A DNA stretch of 64,000 bases. Source: Streptomyces sp. NBC_01237 (lineage in GTDB: Bacteria > Actinomycetota > Actinomycetes > Streptomycetales > Streptomycetaceae). The translations under genes and the position numbers were made by a program. The stretch is taken from assembly GCF_035917275.1 (NCBI RefSeq), contig NZ_CP108508.1, forward strand, positions 6,820,001 to 6,884,000. The letters run 5' to 3'. The notes below the pieces were generated by a model. That model was given only the letters and a program-made list of their open reading frames with translations, did no database searches and was not told the DNA's origin. Shown here piece by piece: positions 33,961-42,258 of the stretch (positions within the stretch are counted from its first letter, which is position 1; every line of letters begins with the position of its first letter).

Positions 33961-36918
33961 ATGCACCCCACGCCGGAGCAGAGTCCGCATCACGCGTACC
34001 CCGACCACTGGGAAGCGGACGTGGTGCTCCGTGACGGTGGCACCGCGCGGATCAGGCCCATCACCACGGACGATGCCGAGCGGCTGGTCAGCTTCTACGA
34101 GCAGGTCTCCGACGAGTCGAAGTACTACCGCTTCTTCGCCCCGTACCCGCGTCTCTCCGACAGGGACGTGCACCGCTTCACCCATCACGACTACGTCGAC
34201 CGGGTGGGACTCGCCGTCACGATCGGCGGTGAGTTCATCGCGACCGTCCGCTACGACCGGATCAACGAACAGGGCAGGCCCGCCTCCGCGCCCGCCGACG
34301 AGGCCGAGGTCGCCTTCCTCGTCCAGGACGCCCACCAGGGCCGCGGAGTGGCCTCGGCGCTCCTCGAACACATCGCTGCGGTCGCCCGCGAGCGCGGCAT
34401 CCGCCGCTTCGCCGCCGAGGTGCTGCCCGCCAACAACAAGATGATCAAGGTGTTCCGGGACGCCGGATACACCCAGCAGCGCACCTTCGAGGACGGCTCC
34501 GTCCACCTCACCCTCGACCTCGAACCCACCGCCGAGTCGCTCGCCGTCCAGCGCGGCCGCGAACAGCGGGCCGAGGCGCGGTCGGTGCAGCGGCTGCTCG
34601 CCCCCGGTTCCGTGGCCGTCGTCGGTACCGGCCGCACCCCCGGCGGAGTGGGCCGCACCGTCCTGCGCAATCTCCTCGGCTCCGGCTACACGGGGCGCGC
34701 GTACGCGGTCAACCGGGCATTCGCCGCCGACCTGACGACGCTCGACGGTGTCCCCGCGCACCGTTCCGTCGGCGAGATCGACGAGCGCGTCGACGTCGCG
34801 GTCATCGCCGTCCCCGCCCGCCGCGTGCCCGAGGCCGTCGCCGACTGCGGCGAACACGGAGTGCGGGGGCTCGTCGTGCTCTCCGCCGGATACGCCGAGC
34901 GGGGCGCCGAGGGCCGCGAGCTCCAGCGCGAACTGGTCCGGCAGGCCCGCTCGTACGGCATGCGGATCATCGGCCCGAACGCGTTCGGCATCATCAACAC
35001 CTCCGAGGCCGTACGGCTGAACGCCTCCCTCGCCCCCGAGTCGCCCGCCCCCGGCCGCATCGGCCTGTTCACCCAGTCCGGGGCGATCGGGATCGCCCTG
35101 CTCTCCGGCCTCCACCGGCGGGGCGCGGGGCTCTCCACCTTCATCTCCGCGGGGAACCGGGCCGATGTCTCCGGGAACGACTTCCTCCAGTACTGGTACG
35201 AGGACCAGGACACCGACGTCGCCCTGCTGTACCTCGAATCGATCGGCAACCCCCGCAAGTTCACCCGGCTCGCCCGGCGGACCGCGGCCGTGAAGCCCGT
35301 CGTCGTGGTGAAGGGCGCCCGGCACAGCGGCTCCACCCCACCCGGCCACGCGGTGCCGGTCAGCCGCATCCCCGACGCCACGGTCTCCGCGCTGATGCGT
35401 CAGGCGGGCGTCATCCGGGTCGACACGGTGACCGAGATGGTCGACGCGGGGCTGCTCCTGGCCGACCAGCCGCTCCCGGCAGGCCCCCGGGTCGCGATCC
35501 TGGGCAACTCGGAATCCCTCGGCCTCCTCACGTACGACGCCTGCCTCGCCGAGGGGCTGCGCCCCCGCCCGCCCCTCGACCTCACCACGGCGGCGGGCCC
35601 GCAGGACTTCCGGGACGCCCTGACCGAGGCGCTCGCCGACCAGACGTGCGACGCCGTCATCGTGACCGCGATCCCCTGGGTCGGGGAGAACGGCGAGGCC
35701 GAGACGGGTGACGGTGAGGTCCTGGCCGCGGCCCTGCACCGGGCGGCGGCCGGTGGCCCCGCCAAGCCGGTGGCCGTGGTTCATGTGGAGATCGGCGGGC
35801 TGGCCGAGGCCCTGGCCGCCGCCAGCAGCACGGTGGCCCGGACCCGCCCCAGGGCCACGGCGTCCGGCGGCGGGTCCGGGACAGGGCCCGCGAACGGACC
35901 GTCCGCCCCCGGCACGGCCTCCGCCGCCGTTCCCGCACCCCACCCCGCGCGCCCCGCCGCGGCAACGAGCACAGCCGCACCTTCATCCCCTTCATCCCCG
36001 GCCGCTCCCGCCCCGGACTCCGACCCGGCCCGTCCCCGCACCGGCCGGATCCCCGCCTACCCCGCCGCCGAACGAGCCGTGCGCGCGCTCGCCGAAGCCG
36101 TGAAGTACGCGCAGTGGCGGCGCCAGGCGGCCGTACCCGGCAAGGTGCCCGAGTTCCTCGACGACACCATCGACGAGCCCGGTGCGGCGGGCCTGATCGA
36201 CGCACTGCTCGGCCCCGCCCCCGACCCGCGCGGCCGGCCGCTCACCCACGACGAGGCCCGTGAACTGCTCGGCCGCTACGGCATCACCGTCCGGCCGACG
36301 CTGCCCGCCCGTGACCCGGAGTCCGCCGTCGCCGCGGCCGCCCGGCTCGGCTATCCGGTGGCGCTGAAGACCACCGCCCCCCATCTGCGCCACCGCGCCG
36401 ACCTCGGCGGTGTCCGTCTCGACCTCGGGAGCGAGAGCGCGCTGCGCCGCGCGTACGGCGAACTGACCGACCTGCTCGGCAAGCCCGCCGAACTCCAGCC
36501 CGTGGTCCAGGCCATGGCGCCGCGCGGCGTGGACACCGTCGTCCGTGCCTCGATCGATGCCGCCGCCGGGGCCGTCCTCTCCTTCGGCCTGGCCGGCGCG
36601 CCCTCCGAGCTGCTCGGCGACACCGCCCACCGCCTCGTACCGGTCACCGACCGCGACGCCGCCGAGCTGATCCGCTCCATCAAGGCGGCCCCGGTGCTCT
36701 TCGGCTGGCGCGGTGCGGCGCCCGTCGACACCGCGGCGCTCGAAGAGCTGCTGCTCCGGGTGTCCCGCCTGGTCGACGACCATCCGGAGGTGGTCTCCGT
36801 CGCGCTCGAACCGGTCGTGGTCGCCACCCAGGGGCTGAGCGTGCTGGGCGCGAGCGTCCGCCTCGCCCCGCCCCCCGCCCGCACCGACCGCGGCCCGCGC
36901 CGCCTCCCCAGCTACTGA
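33961..36918 (+). CDS. patA: Protein lysine acetyltransferase, GNAT domain fused to acyl-CoA synthetase-like domains
   Basis: Protein of 985 residues. An N-terminal GNAT domain (about 15-185) has the acetyl-CoA binding VQDAHQGRGVASALLEHIA. A NDP-forming acyl-CoA synthetase-like part follows: CoA-binding domain (SVAVVGTGRTPGGVGR), succinyl-CoA ligase-like domains (GRIGLFTQSGAIGIALL and a His in PPGHAVPVS), and a C-terminal ATP-grasp-like domain (YGITVRPTLPARD). An Ala/Pro-rich linker (~630-670) separates the two synthetase parts. In most bacteria the GNAT domain is C-terminal; a Streptomyces enzyme with GNAT first was described as acetylating acetoacetyl-CoA synthetase. Start ATG 33961, not the longer upstream frame that overlaps ptsH. 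Symbol is by analogy. Confidence 0.88.
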   Translation: MHPTPEQSPHHAYPDHWEADVVLRDGGTARIRPITTDDAERLVSFYEQVSDESKYYRFFAPYPRLSDRDVHRFTHHDYVDRVGLAVTIGGEFIATVRYDRINEQGRPASAPADEAEVAFLVQDAHQGRGVASALLEHIAAVARERGIRRFAAEVLPANNKMIKVFRDAGYTQQRTFEDGSVHLTLDLEPTAESLAVQRGREQRAEARSVQRLLAPGSVAVVGTGRTPGGVGRTVLRNLLGSGYTGRAYAVNRAFAADLTTLDGVPAHRSVGEIDERVDVAVIAVPARRVPEAVADCGEHGVRGLVVLSAGYAERGAEGRELQRELVRQARSYGMRIIGPNAFGIINTSEAVRLNASLAPESPAPGRIGLFTQSGAIGIALLSGLHRRGAGLSTFISAGNRADVSGNDFLQYWYEDQDTDVALLYLESIGNPRKFTRLARRTAAVKPVVVVKGARHSGSTPPGHAVPVSRIPDATVSALMRQAGVIRVDTVTEMVDAGLLLADQPLPAGPRVAILGNSESLGLLTYDACLAEGLRPRPPLDLTTAAGPQDFRDALTEALADQTCDAVIVTAIPWVGENGEAETGDGEVLAAALHRAAAGGPAKPVAVVHVEIGGLAEALAAASSTVARTRPRATASGGGSGTGPANGPSAPGTASAAVPAPHPARPAAATSTAAPSSPSSPAAPAPDSDPARPRTGRIPAYPAAERAVRALAEAVKYAQWRRQAAVPGKVPEFLDDTIDEPGAAGLIDALLGPAPDPRGRPLTHDEARELLGRYGITVRPTLPARDPESAVAAAARLGYPVALKTTAPHLRHRADLGGVRLDLGSESALRRAYGELTDLLGKPAELQPVVQAMAPRGVDTVVRASIDAAAGAVLSFGLAGAPSELLGDTAHRLVPVTDRDAAELIRSIKAAPVLFGWRGAAPVDTAALEELLLRVSRLVDDHPEVVSVALEPVVVATQGLSVLGASVRLAPPPARTDRGPRRLPSY

Positions 36919-36992
36919 CCGGTGCCGGCCGGCCTGCCGCCCCGGCCCCACCGACCCGCCCCATGGCGTCCCCGGCAGCCATCAGCCCCCCG

Positions 36993-37005
36993 TAGGATGG
37001 TCCGC
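36993..37005 (+). promoter_or_regulatory. Candidate leaderless promoter of the DUF5998 gene
   Basis: TAGGAT (36993-36998) matches the streptomycete -10 pattern TANNNT and is seven bases before the ATG at 37006. No ribosome binding site is visible, so transcription probably starts at the ATG. No clear -35 element. Confidence 0.5.
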
Positions 37006-37602
37006 ATGGCAAAGACCGGTACGACGACCCAGGGGCTGCGCGCGGCGATCGAGCGCAGCGGCTACTACCCGGCCCTCGTGGCCGAGGCGGTGGAGGCCGC
37101 CGTCGGCGGCGAGCCGGTTGCTTCGTACCTGGTCCACCAGGAGACCACCTTCGACTCCAACGAAGTGCGCCGCCATGTCACGGTCCTCGTCCTGACGGAG
37201 AACCGGTTCATCGTCAGCCACACCGACGAGCAGGCCGCCGACACCAGCTCCCCGACGCCGTACGCCACCACGTCCACCGAGTCGGTCAAGCTCGACCGGA
37301 TCTCGTCGGTCGTGGTCAGCCGGGTGGTGGCCAACCCCGAGAAGTACGTACCGGGCACGCTGCCCCGCGAGGTCGTCCTCACCATCGGCTGGGGCGCCGT
37401 CTCCCGGATCGATCTGGAGCCCGCCGCCTGCGGTGACCCCAACTGCGAGGCGGACCACGGCTACACCGGCAGCTCCACCGCCGACGACCTGAGCCTGCGC
37501 GTCAGCGAGGCCGGTGACGGTCCGGACGCCGTCCGGCAGACCCTCGCCTTCGCCCAGTCGCTCTCCGAGGCCACGGCCGCCACCGCGGCGACCGGCCGCT
37601 GA
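37006..37602 (+). CDS. DUF5998 family protein
   Basis: Protein of 198 residues conserved in actinobacteria, without known function. Composition suggests a soluble alpha/beta protein: helix (LRAAIERSGYYPALVAEAVE), strands (SYLVHQETTFDSNEVRRHVT, VLVLTENRFIVSHTDE), and a pair of Cys in CGDPNCEADHGYTG that could bind metal. It looks like a PH-like or lipid-interaction fold at the level of strand pattern only, which is speculation. It is translationally coupled to the downstream phosphodiesterase gene (TGATG), implying a shared pathway. Probably expressed from a leaderless transcript. Confidence 0.82.
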   Translation: MAKTGTTTQGLRAAIERSGYYPALVAEAVEAAVGGEPVASYLVHQETTFDSNEVRRHVTVLVLTENRFIVSHTDEQAADTSSPTPYATTSTESVKLDRISSVVVSRVVANPEKYVPGTLPREVVLTIGWGAVSRIDLEPAACGDPNCEADHGYTGSSTADDLSLRVSEAGDGPDAVRQTLAFAQSLSEATAATAATGR

Positions 37603-38789
37603 TGGCCCAGCCGGCCTGGCAGGACCCTGTCCCGCTCGCTCTCGACACCGCACCCGTTCCCGAGTACGGCAGTGGCTCGCTCGCCGATCTGCTGCCCACC
37701 CTCGCCGCGGGGCAGGGCGTACCCGGTCTCACCGCGACGATTCCCGAGCTGACGCCGGCCGATCGCAACTGCGTCTTCCTGATCGACGGCCTCGGCTGGG
37801 AGCAGATCAAGGCGCATCCGGACGAGGCCCCCTTCCTGCACTCCCTGCTGTCGTCCTCGCGCGGCGGCACCGGCCGCCCGATCACCGCGGGATTCCCGGC
37901 GACCACCGCCACCTCGCTGGCCTCGGTCGGTACGGGGCTGCCGCCCGGTGAGCACGGCCTTCCCGGATACACCGCGCGCAATCCCGAGACCGGCGAGCTG
38001 ATGAACCAGCTCCGCTGGAAGCCGTGGACCGCGCCGAAGGTCTGGCAGCCGTACCCCACCGTCTTCCGGCTCGCCGACGCCGCGGGTGTGCGCACCGCCC
38101 AGGTCTCCGCGCCCACGTTCGAGCAGACCCCGCTCACCAAGGTCGCGCTCAGCGGCGGCTCGTTCCTCGGCCGGCTCAGCGGCGAGGACCGGATGGACGT
38201 GGCGGCCGAACGGCTCGCCGCCGGGGACCGCTCGCTCGTCTACACGTACTACAGCGAGGTCGACGGCGCGGGACACCGGTTCGGTGTCGACTCCGATGCC
38301 TGGCGCGGCCAGCTGATGTACGTCGACGGGCTCGCCCAGCGCCTGGCCGAGCAGCTCCCGCCCCGCTCGGCGCTGTACATCACCGCCGACCACGGCATGA
38401 TCGACATCCCCTTCGACGAACAGTCCCGGATCGACTTCGACGAGGACTGGGAACTGCGCGCGGGCGTCGCCCTGCTCGGCGGCGAGGGCCGGGCGCGCCA
38501 TGTGTACGCGGTCCCCGGGGCCGAGGCGGATGTGCTGACGGTCTGGCGCGAAGTGCTCGGCGAGCAGTTCTGGGTGGCGGGCCGGGACGAGGCGATCGAG
38601 GCCGGCTGGTTCGGGCCGCGGATCGACGAGCGGGTGTACGGCCGCATCGGCGACGTGGTCGCCGCCGCCCATGACGATGTGGTGATCACCGCGTCGGTCA
38701 ACGAGCCGCACGAGTCCGCGATGGTCGGCATGCACGGCTCGATGACCCCCGTCGAACAACTGGTCCCGCTCCTCGAAGTACGCTCGTAA
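37602..38789 (+). CDS. Alkaline phosphatase superfamily phosphodiesterase
   Basis: Protein of 395 residues. It has the two-zinc site of nucleotide pyrophosphatase/phosphodiesterases: Asp in CVFLIDGLGWE, nucleophile Thr in GFPATTATSLAS, Asp and His in YYSEVDGAGHRFG, Asp-His in ITADHGM, and the last His in GMHGSMTP. No signal peptide or membrane anchor is seen, so it is probably cytoplasmic. The substrate may be a nucleotide or another phosphodiester; it is not deducible. The ATG overlaps the DUF5998 stop. Thymidine kinase follows 57 bp downstream, perhaps in the same operon. Confidence 0.87.
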   Translation: MAQPAWQDPVPLALDTAPVPEYGSGSLADLLPTLAAGQGVPGLTATIPELTPADRNCVFLIDGLGWEQIKAHPDEAPFLHSLLSSSRGGTGRPITAGFPATTATSLASVGTGLPPGEHGLPGYTARNPETGELMNQLRWKPWTAPKVWQPYPTVFRLADAAGVRTAQVSAPTFEQTPLTKVALSGGSFLGRLSGEDRMDVAAERLAAGDRSLVYTYYSEVDGAGHRFGVDSDAWRGQLMYVDGLAQRLAEQLPPRSALYITADHGMIDIPFDEQSRIDFDEDWELRAGVALLGGEGRARHVYAVPGAEADVLTVWREVLGEQFWVAGRDEAIEAGWFGPRIDERVYGRIGDVVAAAHDDVVITASVNEPHESAMVGMHGSMTPVEQLVPLLEVRS

Positions 38790-38846
38790 CCGCGATTTCC
38801 GTTCTCCCGGCCGACCGGCCACCCTCCGAAAGGTGCTCGACCCCTC

Positions 38847-39497
38847 ATGCCCGAGCTTGTGTTCTTCTCCGGAACGATGGACTGCGGAAAGAGCACGCTG
38901 GCCCTCCAGATCGGTCACAACCGGTCGGCTCGCGGACTCCAGGGCGTCATCTTCACCCGCGACGACCGGGCGGGGGAGGGCAAGCTCTCCTCCCGGCTGG
39001 GCCTGGTGACGGAGGCGGTCGAGGCGACCGAGGGCATGGACCTGTACGCGTATCTGGTCGCCCAGCTGTCCCAGGGCGGCAAGGCGGACTACGTGATCGT
39101 GGACGAGGCCCAGTTCCTCGCGCCGGAGCAGATCGACCAGTTGGCCCGGGTCGTCGACGATCTCGGCCTGGACGTCTTCGCCTTCGGCATCAGGACGGAC
39201 TTCCGCACGAAGCTGTTCCCGGGGTCCCAGCGGCTGATCGAGCTCGCGGACCGGATCGAGCAGCTTCAGGTGGAGGCCCTGTGCTGGTGCGGCGACCGCG
39301 CCACGCACAACGCCCGCACGGTGGACGGGGAGATGGTCGTCGAGGGCGCCCAGGTCGTGGTCGGCGACGTCAACCGCCCGGCCGAGGAGATCGGCTACGA
39401 GGTCCTCTGCCGCCGCCACCACTACCGGCGCATGACCAGCGCCGCGGCCCGTGCGGGTGCCCTTTCCCCGGATGTCCTCCCGGTCAACCACGGCTGA
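38847..39497 (+). CDS. tdk: Thymidine kinase
   Basis: Protein of 216 residues, type II thymidine kinase. P-loop GTMDCGKSTLA, the DEAQF motif in IVDEAQFLAPEQ, and a zinc site formed by ALCWCGDRA and CRRHHYRR (a His/Cys variant of the usual four Cys). It phosphorylates thymidine for nucleotide salvage. Complete and typical in length. GAAAGGTG is upstream of the ATG. Its neighbour is a phosphodiesterase that could supply nucleosides or nucleotides, though that is only suggestive. Confidence 0.93.
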   Translation: MPELVFFSGTMDCGKSTLALQIGHNRSARGLQGVIFTRDDRAGEGKLSSRLGLVTEAVEATEGMDLYAYLVAQLSQGGKADYVIVDEAQFLAPEQIDQLARVVDDLGLDVFAFGIRTDFRTKLFPGSQRLIELADRIEQLQVEALCWCGDRATHNARTVDGEMVVEGAQVVVGDVNRPAEEIGYEVLCRRHHYRRMTSAAARAGALSPDVLPVNHG

Positions 39498-39672
39498 GGC
39501 GTCCTCAGGTCCTCTCCTCCGGCGGGAAGGCGGGTGGCGGACGTACCCGCCCTGCCCGAGGAGGGCACCGTCGGCCGCGGAGCGAGCGGCACCGCGGTGG
39601 AACCTGGAGGCCCCGCGCCGCTTCCCGGTGGCAGGGACGGGCACGATTCGCCTGAGGAGCCCACCCCCGTTG

Positions 39673-39689
39673 GATAGTTGGGCTATCTT
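39673..39689 (+). promoter_or_regulatory. Palindrome overlapping a probable leaderless promoter
   Basis: GATAG (39673-39677) and CTATC (39683-39687) form an inverted repeat with a 5-base spacer. Its right arm overlaps TATCTT (39684-39689), a -10-like element six bases before GTG 39696. There is no ribosome binding site. A repressor bound here would block the kinase-MFS gene directly. Confidence 0.5.
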
Positions 39690-39695
39690 TCTCCC

Positions 39696-42236
39696 GTGAA
39701 TCAGCTGATCGCCGAAGATCCGGTCCGCATAGGCCCCTACCGCCTGATCGCCCGGCTGGGCGAGGGAGGCATGGGTCTGGTCTATCTGGGCCGATCCGAG
39801 GGCGGACGCACCGTGGCCGTGAAAGTGGTGCAGGCCGAATACGCCGGGGACCCCGAGTTCCGCAGGCGCTTCGCCCGTGAAGTGGCCGCCGCGCGGCGGG
39901 TCGGCGGGAGCTGGACGGCGGCGGTGCTCGACGCCGACCCCGAGGCCGCCCTTCCCTGGGTGGCGACCCAGTACATCCCGGGGCCCGACCTGCACACCGT
40001 GGTCGCCAAGGACTTCGGACCGTTGCCCGAGTACGCGGTCCACACCCTGGCCAACCGCCTCGCCCTCGCCCTGCAGGCCGTGCACGAGGCGGGTCTGATC
40101 CATCGTGACCTCAAGCCGTCGAACGTCCTCGTCACCGTCGACGGCCCCCGCGTCATCGACTTCGGCATCGCGCGGGCGATGGACCGGGCGACCGGGGACA
40201 GCCTGCACACCCGCACCGGCATGCTGATCGGCTCCCCGGGCTTCATGTCGCCGGAACAGGTCCGCGGCCTCGAACTCACCCCCGCCAGCGACGTGTTCTG
40301 TCTGGGGGCCGTCCTTGTCCACGCCGCCACCGGGCGCCTCCTCTTCGGCGCCACGGACACCGGCCTGAACGCCCATCTCTTCCGGATCGCGGAGGAGGAG
40401 GCGGACCTGACCGGCGTACCGGAGTCGCTGGTCGACCTCGTACGCGCATGTCTGGAGAAGGACCCGGCCAAGAGGCCCACCCCTGCGCAGGTGGCCGCAC
40501 GCACGGCCGAGGATCAGGCCGCGGAATGGCTGCCGGGCGCCGTGCTGGCACAACTGGGCCGGCATGCAGCCCAGTTGCTGGACTTCGCCCCGGAAGCCGT
40601 CACCGCGGACCCTGCCGGGACACCTGCCGTCCAACCGGCCGCCCCTGTCCCGCCCGCGCAGCCCCACCCGCTGCCCGCGCCGCCCGCGTACGCCCCGACG
40701 GCCCCGGCGCACTTCGTCCCCGCACAGGGGTTCGGGCCACCGCCGGGCCCACTCCCCGGCGCCTGGTCCGCACACCCGGCCACGGCCCCCCTCCAGGACC
40801 CGGCGTCCCCGCACCCCAGACGCTGGTGGGGGCTGGCGGTGGTCGCCCTGGCCCAGTTGACGGTGCTGATCGACGCGACGACCTTCACCATGGCGGTGCC
40901 GTCCGTCCAGGCCGATCTCGGTCTGCCCGCCAGTGGGCTGAGCGTGATGTTCACCGTGTACGTGCTCGCCTTCGGCGGCCTGCTGCTGCTCGGCGGGCAC
41001 ATCACGGACCTCGTGGGACGCAGACGCACACTCATCATCGGCCTGGCCGGATTCGCGGTCGCCTCCGCGCTCGGCGGCTCGGCGGCCGATTCCAGCATGC
41101 TGATCGGGGCCCGCGCCCTGCAGGGAGCCTTCGGCGCGGTGCTCACACCGGCCGCGCTGGCCCTGGTGACCACCGGTTTCACCGACCCGAAGGAACGCGG
41201 CAGAGCCTTCGGGATCTACGCCGCGATCAGCGGCGGCGGTTCGGCACTCGGGCTGCTCACGGGCGGCTGGCTCCTGGAGACCCTGACCTGGCGTGTGTCC
41301 CTTTACGCCACCGTCCCCCTCGCCGCGGCCGCCCTGATCGGCGCACTCACCCTGCCGCACGACCGACCGGGTGGTACGGGAGCACGCTTCGACGTGCTCG
41401 GGGTGCTGCTCGGCACCGGCGGACTCGCCGCCCTCGTCCACGGCCTCACCGAGGCCGAGTCCCGCGGCTGGAACGACCTGCTGATCCTGGCCCTGTTGGT
41501 GGTGGGCGTCGTCCTGCTCGTGGCCTACCTGTGGCGCTGGACCACGACATCACGCCCGTCCCCTTCGCCGTTCACCGTCGACGGCCGCGACCGCGTCGGC
41601 TGCTTCCTCGCCATGCTGCTGTCCGGCCTCGGCGTCGCCGCCTCGTTCACCACCCTGGCCTTCTACCTGCAGACCGTCCACGGCTACGCCCCGGCCGCGG
41701 AGGGAGCGGCCTTCCTGCCCATGGCCGCCGCCCTCGTCATCGGAGCCACCCAGGTCGCCGGCCGTCTGCTGCCCCGCGTCGCGCCCCGCGTCCTGATCGT
41801 GGCGGGCCTGGCGATCGCGGCTCTCGGACTGCTGCTCCTGACCGGCATCGAGGCCGACGGTGCGTACACGACCCAGGTGCTGCCCGGCATGGTCCTCACC
41901 GGCTTCGGCACCGGCCTGGCCTTCATGCCGGTCTTCGCCACCGCGACCGCGGCCGTCGCCCCGGAACACTCCGGCGCGGCCTCGGCGACGATCACCGCGG
42001 CTCAGCACCTGGGCAGTGCGATCGGTGCGGCGCTGCTCACCGGCGTTCTCGCCGCCCGCCTGCGCCCCGCCGCGTCCTGGTCGCCCGAGCAGCTCCGCGA
42101 GAAGATGCTCAGCGGCTACACCGACACCCTCTGGTGGGCCTTCGGCGGCATGCTGCTCGCGGGCCTGCTCGTCGGTCTGCTGGTCACCGCCAGGGCGCCC
42201 GGGGGCGACGGACCGCCGGTGCGCGCGGCAGGCTGA
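39696..42236 (+). CDS. Ser/Thr protein kinase fused to a DHA2-type MFS transporter
   Basis: Protein of 846 residues in one uninterrupted frame. Residues 12-275 are a Hanks-type kinase with every key residue: glycine loop LGEGGMG (21-27), Lys43 in VAVKVV, Glu62, catalytic Asp138 in HRDLKPSN, and Asp155 in DFG. Residues about 310-370 are a Pro/Ala-rich linker. From about 376 an MFS domain follows with 13-14 hydrophobic helices, motif A (DLVGRRRT) and an antiporter-type motif C (SGGGSALGLLTGG), like EmrB/QacA drug-proton exporters. Kinase and exporter would share a molecule, with the kinase in the cytoplasm. The substrate and trigger are unknown. GTG 39696 is preferred because of the leaderless promoter; an upstream start six codons earlier is possible. 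Confidence 0.9.
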   Translation: MNQLIAEDPVRIGPYRLIARLGEGGMGLVYLGRSEGGRTVAVKVVQAEYAGDPEFRRRFAREVAAARRVGGSWTAAVLDADPEAALPWVATQYIPGPDLHTVVAKDFGPLPEYAVHTLANRLALALQAVHEAGLIHRDLKPSNVLVTVDGPRVIDFGIARAMDRATGDSLHTRTGMLIGSPGFMSPEQVRGLELTPASDVFCLGAVLVHAATGRLLFGATDTGLNAHLFRIAEEEADLTGVPESLVDLVRACLEKDPAKRPTPAQVAARTAEDQAAEWLPGAVLAQLGRHAAQLLDFAPEAVTADPAGTPAVQPAAPVPPAQPHPLPAPPAYAPTAPAHFVPAQGFGPPPGPLPGAWSAHPATAPLQDPASPHPRRWWGLAVVALAQLTVLIDATTFTMAVPSVQADLGLPASGLSVMFTVYVLAFGGLLLLGGHITDLVGRRRTLIIGLAGFAVASALGGSAADSSMLIGARALQGAFGAVLTPAALALVTTGFTDPKERGRAFGIYAAISGGGSALGLLTGGWLLETLTWRVSLYATVPLAAAALIGALTLPHDRPGGTGARFDVLGVLLGTGGLAALVHGLTEAESRGWNDLLILALLVVGVVLLVAYLWRWTTTSRPSPSPFTVDGRDRVGCFLAMLLSGLGVAASFTTLAFYLQTVHGYAPAAEGAAFLPMAAALVIGATQVAGRLLPRVAPRVLIVAGLAIAALGLLLLTGIEADGAYTTQVLPGMVLTGFGTGLAFMPVFATATAAVAPEHSGAASATITAAQHLGSAIGAALLTGVLAARLRPAASWSPEQLREKMLSGYTDTLWWAFGGMLLAGLLVGLLVTARAPGGDGPPVRAAG

Positions 42237-42258
42237 CGAGCCGGCCGGGAGCCCGGGG

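Noticed and set aside
33793..35943. 716-codon minus-strand frame
   Set aside because: Antisense to the acetyltransferase gene; composition not protein-like.
37461..41441. A 1326-codon open frame on the minus strand
   Set aside because: It runs antisense to the phosphodiesterase, tdk and kinase-MFS genes, has no recognisable motif and biased composition (Gly/Arg/His), and arises from high G+C leaving few stops.
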